A DNA stretch of 5,024 nucleotides from Nitrospiraceae bacterium (GTDB lineage Bacteria; Nitrospirota; Nitrospiria; Nitrospirales; UBA2166): assembly GCA_002726235.1 (NCBI GenBank), contig PBSN01000005.1, positions 1 through 5,024 of the forward strand, in the 5' to 3' direction. Below the pieces are notes generated by a model. That model did no database searches and had not been told where the DNA came from. It saw nothing but the letters and a program-made list of their open reading frames with translations. Both the position numbers and the translations under genes were made by a program. Below, piece by piece: positions 1-5,024 of this stretch; within the stretch, counting starts at the first letter, position 1; every line of letters begins with the position of its first letter.

Positions 1-2
1 TT

Positions 3-527
3 AGAATTTTTGCCAAGGAGGCGGACAGCGACATGAGGAGTGAGATTGAAAACCGGTGGAAACTCAATGAAGGGCGACTAACCAATTTGCGATTTTACAC
101 TGGAGAACAGCTAGCAAGATCATGGGCCAGGGGCGGACCCGAGAAAGACGAATACTTAACGGGAGTTCTGAAATGGTTGACCCCCATCCTTGGAGGGGGA
201 GAGGATCCGATTCTAGGAAAGCGAGCAGATCCAAATCTGACACCCAACGAAATAAACGCCGTAGACGAAGAAAGACTGGCGAGGTATAAAGCGTTGAAAG
301 AGGCGTTTGAAGGGACCGTGAGGATGGAGAGAACACATCTCGATATCGCCGACGAGATCCAGGCAAACCGCAAGACCAAGCGACTCAGGCGTCGGATGAG
401 ACCAGCGGTAATATCAGAGATCAACCAGGTTGTTGACGACCTTGCAAGGGCAGCTGTCCAACATAACATTGGCAAGCAAACAAGAGCAGTCGGAATCGAC
501 AAACTAGCGAAGGCGATCAGGGTCGCC
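3..527 (+). other. Gag C-terminal region, probably capsid end and basic spacer
   Basis: Residues 1-175 precede the zinc knuckles and so occupy the place of the Gag capsid C-terminus. The sequence looks largely helical and charged, with a basic cluster at residues 123-133 (RKTKRLRRRMR) that could bind RNA, followed by a likely helix (residues 135-177). I do not recognise a specific capsid family, and the assignment rests on position. The upstream part of the domain is outside the window. Confidence 0.55.
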
Positions 528-3500
528 ATAAACAGGAGGTGCCTAACCTGCGCGGGTTTCCATGCAGGTGAGTGCCCCAATCTGCAAAGACCACAGAATC
601 AGGCGAAAGACCTGATGACAACAGGGATAACTTGCCCGATATGCCAGGGATCAGGCCACACCAGGAGAGACCACTTTAAATCAGCGGATCGACAGGGGGA
701 GGAAAGGGAAGGCGAGGAAGAAGAAGGGGAAGAGCAGGAAATCGGGGAGGGTGACGAAAGGGAAGACGAGGAGGAAGAACCGACTCAGGTATGCCTGGTG
801 GAGGCTCTCCGACTGCCCGATGACTATGCCAGGGGAGTTTCGAACGACACTCATTGTGTCACGAACATAGATCAGGCCGAGGCGGCAGTAACAACCAAGA
901 AGGTCCCAGGATCAGCGCAGAGTACTAAAACCCGGATTGACAAGTCCCCCGAGGGGATAAAAGCAACAAGTAACCCAACCCAAAAGCCTCCAATGGAGGT
1001 AAGCAGTGGATTCAAGCCTCCTACAGAGGTAAAACCGACCGACGACAAATTAAAGCCTCTTATAGAGGTAAACTCCAACAAGACGGGGGCCATCCCGGTT
1101 CACCAAGTTACAATTGGGGACGGGAGCTGTAATAGAATTTTCGCAACTCTAGGACCTAAAAACTCCAGACCACTGAGTATCGGCATCGACTCTTGCGCGG
1201 GAATCAACTGCCTCAGCGAGGCTTACGCGAGGGAAAGAGGTTTAAGGATCGTTACGGGAAGAAGGAGAGCAATACTTGGTGTTGGAGCGAGAGTCAGAGA
1301 GTACTCCAACTACGCCACCGCAACAATCAAAGTGGGCGGCAGGGAGTCAGAACCAATAACCTTCTTACTTCTCGATACTCCCGGAGTATGCCTAATCTCG
1401 TTCTCCATCTCTATCGATGTGCTAGGTTCAACACCAGGAACCGACCCAGATACAGGTCTGCCTGGGAGGAAAACGGTGATCCTCAAACGCATGGGCGGGC
1501 TCGAAGTCCCGATTCAGCAAAAGCATGAAAAACCGGTACAACACATTCAACTGGTAGAGGAGGAAAAGGGGAAGAGATTCCTTGTCGCAAATGAGGACAT
1601 AGAGTTTCCGGCAGGGGAAGTAGCAACGGTGAGAACGAGAATTACGGGGACAGACGGTAAGAGAGACGGTTGGGTAGCGAACATTGTCGATACCGCGTTC
1701 GCAGCAGTAGAGGGGCCTTACATACACCCTAGGTCAAGTGGGTTCCAATGCATGGTGATCGCGAGACCAACTGAGAAATGCGTGAGCATCTCCGAAGGGG
1801 ATATCATCGCTGAAGTTCGCGACGTTGAAAGTCGTGATCTTGATGCCTTGGACGTTTGCATGGTATCTGACGACTACCGAACGAACCTAAACAGCAAGGG
1901 GCATTTTGACCATTTTGTCAACGCTCATGCGACCGCCAAAGCACTAAAGGGAATGGAGACCCAAACCGAAGTTTCCGGTGTACTCGAAATTTTTTCGAAA
2001 ACGTTCAGGAATATCGAGAAGAGGGAGTTCAGCGAAGGCGAAACAGAAATAAGCGGAGTATCTTACAAGAAAAAGGCGTTTAGGGCCCAGCAGAGTCTGG
2101 AAACACTTCGCCAAGCAATTGCCAAAGATCGGGAAATCAACGCAAAAATCTTCACTCGTACCGACGAGTCAGCTTATATTGATCAGAACGGAGCCGAGCA
2201 TAAGGCAGCAGTGAGGGAGTTCTTCGAGAAGGGGTTTAAGAAAGCCCCAGCCCACCCGGAACTCACCAGCGAGGTGTTGGGACAAGCAGTTCAGATGGCC
2301 GTCAAACACAGCGCGAGGTGGTGGACGGAAGGGTGTAGACCTCCAACAATCAAAGGATTAGATATCGAATACCAGGTCGAGGAGCATTCTGAAGAGCTGC
2401 GTCAGCAGCCCTTCAGCGAGTCGGAGTACGACAAGCTGAGGACAGCTTATTACTTCGAGAAGGAGTCCGCTCTCCAGAAATGGAAAAAGATCAAAACGCT
2501 CGATGAGAGAGCCAGTTTAATTGGCATCTCACCGGCCTTTTGCATCGACCAAGATGGGAAAGGCCCACTGGGGAGAGTTGTAGTCGATTATCGTATTGTT
2601 AACAAATATACAAGATCCATTCCATATCCGTCACCTAACGCTGCCGCCGGGTTGTTTTTTGCTCAACAGCAAAAGTTTCTAACGACAGGGGATTTGTGTT
2701 GGGGCTTCACCCAAATGTTGTTGGGGGAGAAGACTTCCCGACTTTTAGCAGCAACCACTGCCACAGGCATCTTTATGCCGCTCCGTTTACCGTTCGGTCC
2801 TAAAAACGGCCCCGCGTCTATGCAGGTGCTAACCGATCAACTGGCCCATGAAGCCCAGAGAGGGAGAGCGAAGAAGGATCGAGAACAGAGAAACCGCGAA
2901 CAAAGGGATGGAGGAGACGAGACAGGGGACGGTAGTAAGAGGGAGGGACAAGATGAGGAGGACGATCCGGCCCTCAGAGCAGCCGCAGCATCTATCGTAT
3001 CATTCTTCGTTGACGATGGGACGATCGGGGGACAGACGCCCGGTGAGAATATCGACAACGTGGATGTCGTGTTGGATGCAATGGCACAATATGGCGCTCA
3101 GTTTAAGCTTTCTAAAACGCAGCTTTTGACCACCTCAGTTATCTTGCTGGGATTCCTTATCAAAGATGGCAAACGTTACGTCCATCCTGGGAAAACCAAA
3201 ACCACTAGGAACTGGACAGTCAGTGATATACCGGGGATTGTATCGTTCCTCGCGTTCGCGAACTTCCTGCGGGAATTCGTCCCGACATTAGCCGAGCGAG
3301 CAAAACCGCTGAGGGAGTTCATCAAAAACTATGAGTCGCTGAACACCTTTAAGGAAAACTGGGAAGCGGCGACCGAGGCCAGGGAGGCGTTTGAGAAGCT
3401 GAAGGATGAGATAGATACGGGGATGGGGTTGAGTATTCCAGATCCGGAAAGCGAATTCCACTTATTCGTCGACGCGTCCGCCAAAGCGTGGGGAGCAACT

Positions 3501-5024
3501 CTTGTCCAGTTTCCGGAAGGGCAGAAAGACCCAAGGGTCATCTCCAGCACATCAGGAACATGGAAGGCGTCCGAATTGGTCTACGATATTCGGGAGAAGG
3601 AGATGCTGAGCGCAGTCCGCGGGTTAGAAAATTTCTCTTCAATAATCGGTACTACACACACCTTTGTGTACACTGACCACAAAAACAATCTCTCGACATT
3701 TAAAGTCAAGAGGAGGAGTCACCAAAGACTCATAAGAGTTGCACTTGAGTTGCAACAATATAACGCGACCCTGTGCTTCCTAAAGGGCGGACTGAACGTT
3801 CTTGGCGATGCGCCGAGTCGTTTATCAGTCAAAGCGGTAAAGGACGTTCGATTACCAGCGGTTTCGGTGACGCAGATGCTTCAAGCCTTTATGAAGCCTG
3901 CCGAATGGTGGGAGTTAGTCGAGAAGAGTCCGAGCAAGTGGCTCATAGGACCGCGAGAACCCTCTCTCGGGGTCGAATTTACCGATACATTCGCCATGGA
4001 AAAAGAAGATTCAACACCTAAAGACTGTGAATCAGTTAATGCGGTCGGATTGGAGAGAGAGGAGGAGGAGTTGACGGTAGAAGATTGCATAACCCTGAAC
4101 GCGATTGATCTGGCAGTAGAGCTCTACGATTCTGAAAAAGATCCAAAGCTGCCTAAGAGCTGGAAGGAGATACCGACAGGAATCACCAGGGTGGAAGATA
4201 AAGCGGGGGATAACATCGTTGTGAGATACCAAACTAAGCACAAAAGAAAGGACGGAGCATCCCGCAAAGATGTCTGGTATAAACTCAGGGTCGGGAGAGA
4301 TGGCGAGGCCTTAAAAAGAGCGCTTCACCACTTTAGACGCCATGACAAAGGCACAAAGAACACTCGAGAAATGTGCAACCTTCTCGAGAAAGCTGACCGG
4401 TTTGAAGAAAAGCACAAAACCCTGTATGGGAACGATAAAGAAGAAGACGAAGAGTCAGATGAAAGCGAAAATGAGGAAGACATCGAAGACGAATTACACA
4501 TAGAGCCACCGGCAAGAGGACTCGAGCGAGTCAGACAGGAGGACCTAAACCCAGACCAAGAACAAATCAAACAGGACAATCCAGACAAGCCGGAAGAGAA
4601 GAGACAGCCAGCCACTGAGTCAAATGAAAAAGAGGCGGGAGAACCAGTAGAGGAGCATGGTAACAATGAGGGCGGGAAAGGAGACAAGAAAGCCAAAAGC
4701 TCAAATGTAAGATTCGGGCCTCAAGAAGTGAAAACCTACAAGGTAGACAAAATAAGACCAGGCGTATACTCAGGATCTCATTTGAAAAAGGGACCGAAGA
4801 GAAAAGAGGGAGAGCCGAACTGGCTCGCAAGGCTCAAAAAGGCAGAATCGCCCGATGAGGAAATTCCACCTGAGGATAATAGTGATAACAATGAGGCACG
4901 GCGGAAAGCAAAGTGGGGGAAGAAAGAGTGGGATAGTGGGAAATGGAAGCCCGAGGTGAAAAAGAAAATACGGCAGATCAGAGAGGGAAAATACTCGATG
5001 ATACCCGGACGGTGGCAAGTGAGA
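3..5024 (+). CDS. gag-pol: Gag-Pol polyprotein, partial at both ends
   Basis: One reading frame of 1,674 codons runs through the entire window without a stop. It encodes, in order, a Gag C-terminal part, two zinc knuckles, an aspartic protease, a linker, reverse transcriptase, RNase H and a long region of unknown function. The product is expected to be cut by its own protease and to act in a cytoplasmic particle that reverse-transcribes the element's RNA. The first in-frame ATG is at base 33 with a purine at -3, but the frame is open for all ten codons before it. A normal Gag capsid would need more sequence upstream, so the true start probably lies outside the window. Gag and Pol share one frame with no recoding site. 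The catalytic residues of RT and RNase H are all present; the protease triad is altered (DSC). No integrase is recognisable up to the window end. Confidence 0.95.
540..674 (+). other. Two atypical nucleocapsid zinc knuckles
   Basis: The first knuckle is C180-x2-C183-x3-H187-x3-C191 (CLTCAGFHAGEC), a shortened form of the usual CX2CX4HX4C. The second is C211-x2-C214-x4-H219-x4-H224 (CPICQGSGHTRRDH), with the canonical spacing but His in place of the last Cys. Both keep four possible zinc ligands and a Gly/aromatic or Gly-His neighbourhood typical of nucleocapsid fingers. In Gag proteins such knuckles bind and package the genomic RNA. Their place between the Gag-like segment and the protease supports this. 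Zinc binding by the compact first finger is inferred, not certain. Confidence 0.8.
696..779 (+). other. Glu/Gly-rich acidic low-complexity tract
   Basis: Residues 232-259 consist almost only of Glu, Asp, Gly, Arg and Gln (for example EEREGEEEEGEEQE), encoded by a nearly all-purine + strand with several runs of three to five G. It directly follows the zinc knuckles and probably forms a disordered spacer between Gag and the protease. Acidic tails after nucleocapsid domains occur in other retroelements. Expansion of GAG/GAA codons is a likely origin. I see no catalytic motif. Confidence 0.8.
945..1068 (+). repeat. Four in-frame 13-nt inverted repeats (5-bp stem, 3-nt loop)
   Basis: Four 13-base units lie at 945-957 (TCCCC-CGA-GGGGA), 987-999 (CCTCC-AAT-GGAGG), 1017-1029 (CCTCC-TAC-AGAGG) and 1056-1068 (CCTCT-TAT-AGAGG). 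Three have perfect 5-bp stems; the third has one mismatch next to the loop. They start 42, 30 and 39 bases apart, all multiples of three, and the last three encode KPPMEV, KPPTEV and KPLIEV. Each is followed by a TAA-containing A-rich stretch. They sit in the linker between the acidic tract and the protease. They could be a repeated peptide motif, RNA hairpins, or both. Confidence 0.75.
1101..1442 (+). other. Retropepsin-like aspartic protease domain with DSC active site
   Basis: Residues about 367-480 lie between Gag and RT. The core LSIGIDSCAGINCLSEAYAR (residues 391-410) matches the beta strand, catalytic Asp and following helix of retroviral-type proteases, where D396 would be the catalytic residue. 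It is followed by a flap-like stretch (ILGVGARVREYSNYATATIKV, residues 424-444) and a hydrophobic segment (ITFLLLDTPG..LISFSISIDVLG, residues 452-475) in the place of the second psi loop. As a dimer it would cleave the polyprotein. The Gly of the DTG/DSG triad is Cys398, which is unusual, and the hydrophobic-hydrophobic-Gly motif near the end is poorly conserved. Fold assignment is fairly secure; activity is uncertain. Confidence 0.8.
1533..1832 (+). other. Beta-rich domain between protease and RT, possibly dUTPase-like
   Basis: Residues about 511-610 show alternating short hydrophobic strands, including IEFPAGEVATVRTRI (533-547), GFQCMVIARPTEKCVSISEGDIIAEV (580-605, with GDIIAE near its end) and a Pro-rich turn at 571-577. 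The FPAG..A.V.TRI start and the closing GD-I-A element recall the trimeric dUTPase-type beta fold, and Ty3/gypsy elements often carry a small beta domain at this place. I cannot see the full set of dUTPase catalytic motifs, so enzyme activity should not be assumed. It may be a structural domain of the protease-RT precursor. Confidence 0.35.
1833..2519 (+). other. Linker and N-terminal part of RT, no recognised domain
   Basis: Residues 611-839 are charged and probably helical. They hold several Lys/Glu-rich helices (for example residues 661-715) and, from about residue 740, the stretch FEKGFKKAPAHPEL that leads into the RT N-terminal extension. The WW pair at 773-774 and the helix around 805-835 (ESALQKWKKIKTLDERASLI) come just before RT motif 1. 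I recognise no separate enzyme. The usual gypsy sequence before RT (the segment with a conserved Pro-rich entry and KE-motif) is only weakly matched. Confidence 0.5.
2520..3182 (+). other. Reverse transcriptase domain, Ty3/gypsy type, catalytically complete
   Basis: Residues 840-1060 contain the RT fingers and palm. Motif 1 is ISPAFCIDQDGKGPLGRVVV followed by DYRIVNKYT (842-870). Motif A holds the first catalytic aspartate, D897, in TTGDLCWGFTQ, replacing the common DL.sGYhQ. Motif B is LRLPFGPKNGPASMQ (927-941), a variant of PFGLxNAPatFq. Motif C is FFVDDG (1001-1006) with D1004 and D1005. Motif D/E follow in GAQFKLSKTQLL..SVILLGFLIKDG (1031-1056). It would copy the element's RNA into cDNA inside the particle. 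Compared with typical family members the motifs are clearly diverged, and about 40 extra residues separate motifs B and C. Assignment as RT is secure; the subgroup is inferred mainly from the RNase H and connection segments. Confidence 0.93.
2850..2975 (+). other. Charged insertion inside the RT palm between motifs B and C
   Basis: Between Q941 of motif B and F1002 of motif C there are about 60 residues, whereas Ty3/gypsy enzymes usually have about 18-20 there. The excess lies at about residues 950-991 and is made of Arg, Lys, Gln, Glu, Asp and Gly (REQRNREQRDGGDETGDG, then DEEDD). The reading frame is kept and the flanking motifs are intact, so the insertion is probably a disordered surface loop. 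It is purine-rich like the acidic tract after the zinc knuckles. An unspliced in-frame intron is an alternative, but no convincing splice pair is seen. Confidence 0.75.
3183..3452 (+). other. RT thumb/connection segment
   Basis: Residues 1061-1150 link RT to RNase H. The stretch IVSFLAFANFLREFVPTLAERAKPLREFIKN (1079-1109) matches the family pattern in which a helix with Phe-Leu and a conserved Arg-Phe-[IV]-Pro is followed by A.PL..L. The Trp-containing helix at 1114-1134 (W1120, then REAFEKLKDEI) corresponds to the W...c..aF..LK element before RNase H. This segment is one of the clearest Ty3/gypsy signatures in the window. Confidence 0.88.
3453..3830 (+). other. RNase H domain, all four acidic residues present
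   Basis: Residues 1151-1276 form the Ty3/gypsy-type RNase H that removes the RNA strand after copying. The first catalytic residue is D1157 in LFVDASAKAWGATLVQ (1154-1169). E1200 lies in YDIREKEMLSAVRGL (1194-1208), D1225 in FVYTDHKNNLST (1221-1232), and D1269 in NVLGDAPSRL (1265-1274), which stands for the usual nv.ADaLSR. The intervening HQRLIRVALELQQYNATLCF (1240-1259) matches the R..Rw...L..y.f.i helix and strand. Length is normal for the family. Confidence 0.93.
3831..4019 (+). other. Post-RNase H region, no recognised domain
   Basis: Residues 1277-1339 follow RNase H where a spacer to the integrase zinc finger is expected. They include a helix with a WW pair (AEWWELVEKS, 1300-1309) and the sequence WLIGPREPSLGVEFTDTF (1313-1330). 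No H-x-H...C-x2-C integrase finger is present. The function is unknown. Confidence 0.45.
4020..4112 (+). repeat. Imperfect duplication of a ten-residue motif, 20-residue period
   Basis: The motif DCESVNAVGL at residues 1341-1350 recurs as DCITLNAIDL at 1361-1370. D, C, N, A and L are shared, and the remaining positions are mostly of similar character. An acidic stretch (EREEEELTVE) fills the space between. The two copies differ at the DNA level, so the duplication is either old or the result of selection for the motif. It could be a repeated binding or cleavage motif; no function is known to me. Confidence 0.55.
4158..4352 (+). other. Small AP2-like candidate DNA-binding domain
   Basis: Residues about 1386-1450 could fold as three beta strands and a helix: GITRVED (1393-1399), NIVVRYQTKHKRK (1404-1416), DVWYKLRV (1423-1430), then GRDGEALKRALHHFRRHD (1431-1448). 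AP2-type DNA-binding domains show the same order: a starting G[IV], an aromatic/basic second strand, a third strand ending before a Gly, and a helix with EA...A...R. The domain sits where a Ty3/gypsy element normally has its integrase. The match is by pattern only; no conserved family residue proves it, and an unrelated basic domain is possible. Confidence 0.35.
4437..4697 (+). other. Acidic then mixed-charge disordered tract
   Basis: Residues 1479-1565 start with a dense acidic run (KEEDEESDESENEEDIEDE, 1479-1497) and continue as a Glu/Pro/Gln/Lys-rich sequence low in hydrophobic residues. It is almost certainly disordered. Such tracts can be spacers or binding surfaces for basic partners. 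I recognise no enzyme motif. Confidence 0.75.
4698..5024 (+). other. Basic C-terminal part with RVxF-like motif and Trp-rich stretch, continues beyond window
   Basis: Residues 1566-1674 are basic. They begin with SSNVRFGPQEVKTYKVDKIRP (1566-1586), where NVRF followed by E-V-x-x-Y resembles PP1-docking RVxF sequences of eukaryotic regulators. A Lys/Arg cluster (LKKGPKRKEGE, 1594-1604) could serve in nuclear targeting. Then come W1607, W1638, W1643 and W1648, the last three spaced five residues apart (KWGKKEWDSGKW). The frame is still open at the last base. No integrase DDE core is seen; it may begin further downstream or be absent. Confidence 0.45.

Larger units (their letters stand above)
1..5024 (+). 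mobile_element. Ty3/gypsy-like LTR retrotransposon, internal region (both ends outside window)
   Basis: The whole window is the internal coding region of a retroelement. The order protease, reverse transcriptase, RNase H in one polyprotein, with a zinc-knuckle Gag part before it, is that of LTR retrotransposons. The RNase H motifs (FVDAS, REKE, TDH, GDAPSRL) and the segment after RT (SFLAFANFLREFVPTLAERAKPL) are of Ty3/gypsy type. No LTR, tRNA primer-binding site, 3' polypurine tract or target-site duplication is visible, so the limits of the element are unknown. The absence of any stop or frameshift over 5 kb suggests a young or functionally maintained copy. A retrovirus-like endogenous element without a visible env cannot be excluded because the 3' part is missing. 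Confidence 0.93.

Noticed and set aside
95-580. Antisense open frame of 161 codons under the Gag region
   Set aside because: It lies fully opposite the Gag and zinc-knuckle coding sequence, and its Ser/Leu/Arg-rich product shows no recognisable domain. It is a by-product of the purine-rich sense codons.
694-734. Purine tracts as a central polypurine tract or G-quadruplex
   Set aside because: The tract is broken by pyrimidines (for example at 713) and is fully explained by Glu/Gly/Arg codons. The loops between G runs are long and irregular.
998-1004. AGGTAAGC, a good match to a eukaryotic 5' splice site
   Set aside because: The frame continues without interruption and encodes part of a repeated unit. 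No matching branch point and acceptor that would give a sensible product was found by eye.
1193-1528. + strand open frame of 111 codons within the protease region
   Set aside because: It is out of frame with the protease, which has clear motifs here, and the product resembles no known protein.
1988-1998. ATTTTTTC run as a possible ribosomal slippery site
   Set aside because: Its phase relative to the codons (ATT TTT TCG) does not give an X XXY YYZ heptamer, and Pol already continues in the same frame.
4326-4376. H1442/H1443-H1447 with C1458 as an integrase HHCC finger
   Set aside because: The spacing is wrong and a second Cys two residues after the first is missing. No DDE core follows in the window.
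4325-5018. Several overlapping antisense open frames rich in Ser, Leu, Phe and Pro
   Set aside because: They mirror Glu/Lys/Gly codons of the polyprotein tail. The hydrophobic look comes from reading GAA/GAG/AAA/GGA codons backwards, not from real membrane proteins.

Overview
The window is one continuous piece of an LTR retrotransposon. A single + strand reading frame (codons starting at positions 3, 6, 9 and so on) is open from the first complete codon to the last base: 1,674 codons with no stop, and neither end is inside the window. It reads as a Ty3/gypsy-type (Metaviridae-like) Gag-Pol polyprotein. In this annotation residue n occupies bases 3n to 3n+2.

Layout along the polyprotein: a Gag C-terminal region (residues 1-175); two atypical zinc knuckles (180-224); a Glu/Gly-rich acidic tract (232-259); a short linker with four hairpin-forming in-frame repeats (bases 945-1068); a retropepsin-like aspartic protease whose active-site triad reads DSC instead of DTG/DSG (about 367-480); a beta-rich segment that may be dUTPase-like (about 511-610) and a charged linker; a reverse transcriptase with all three catalytic aspartates and an FVDDG box (about 840-1060), interrupted by an extra charged stretch of about 40 residues; a connection segment; and an RNase H with its four acidic residues (about 1151-1276). 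About 400 further residues follow in which I see no integrase zinc finger or DDE core. They hold a 20-residue-period duplication, a small domain that resembles an AP2-type DNA-binding fold, a strongly acidic tract, an RVxF-like motif and a basic, tryptophan-containing tail.

The host is eukaryotic, judged from the element type. The window has no LTR, primer-binding site or host gene, so the lineage cannot be fixed. The divergent motifs, the balanced base composition and a possible AP2-like domain would fit a protist, perhaps an alveolate such as a Perkinsus or dinoflagellate relative, but this is a guess.

The parts would work as in other Ty3/gypsy elements. Gag packages the RNA through the zinc knuckles, the protease cuts the polyprotein, and RT with RNase H makes the cDNA. 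The most unusual aspects are Gag and Pol fused in one frame without a recoding site, the Cys in the protease triad, the insertion inside the RT palm, the missing integrase where it would normally start, and the unrecognised 400-residue region in its place. No other gene is supported on either strand; the remaining open frames are overlaps of this one.
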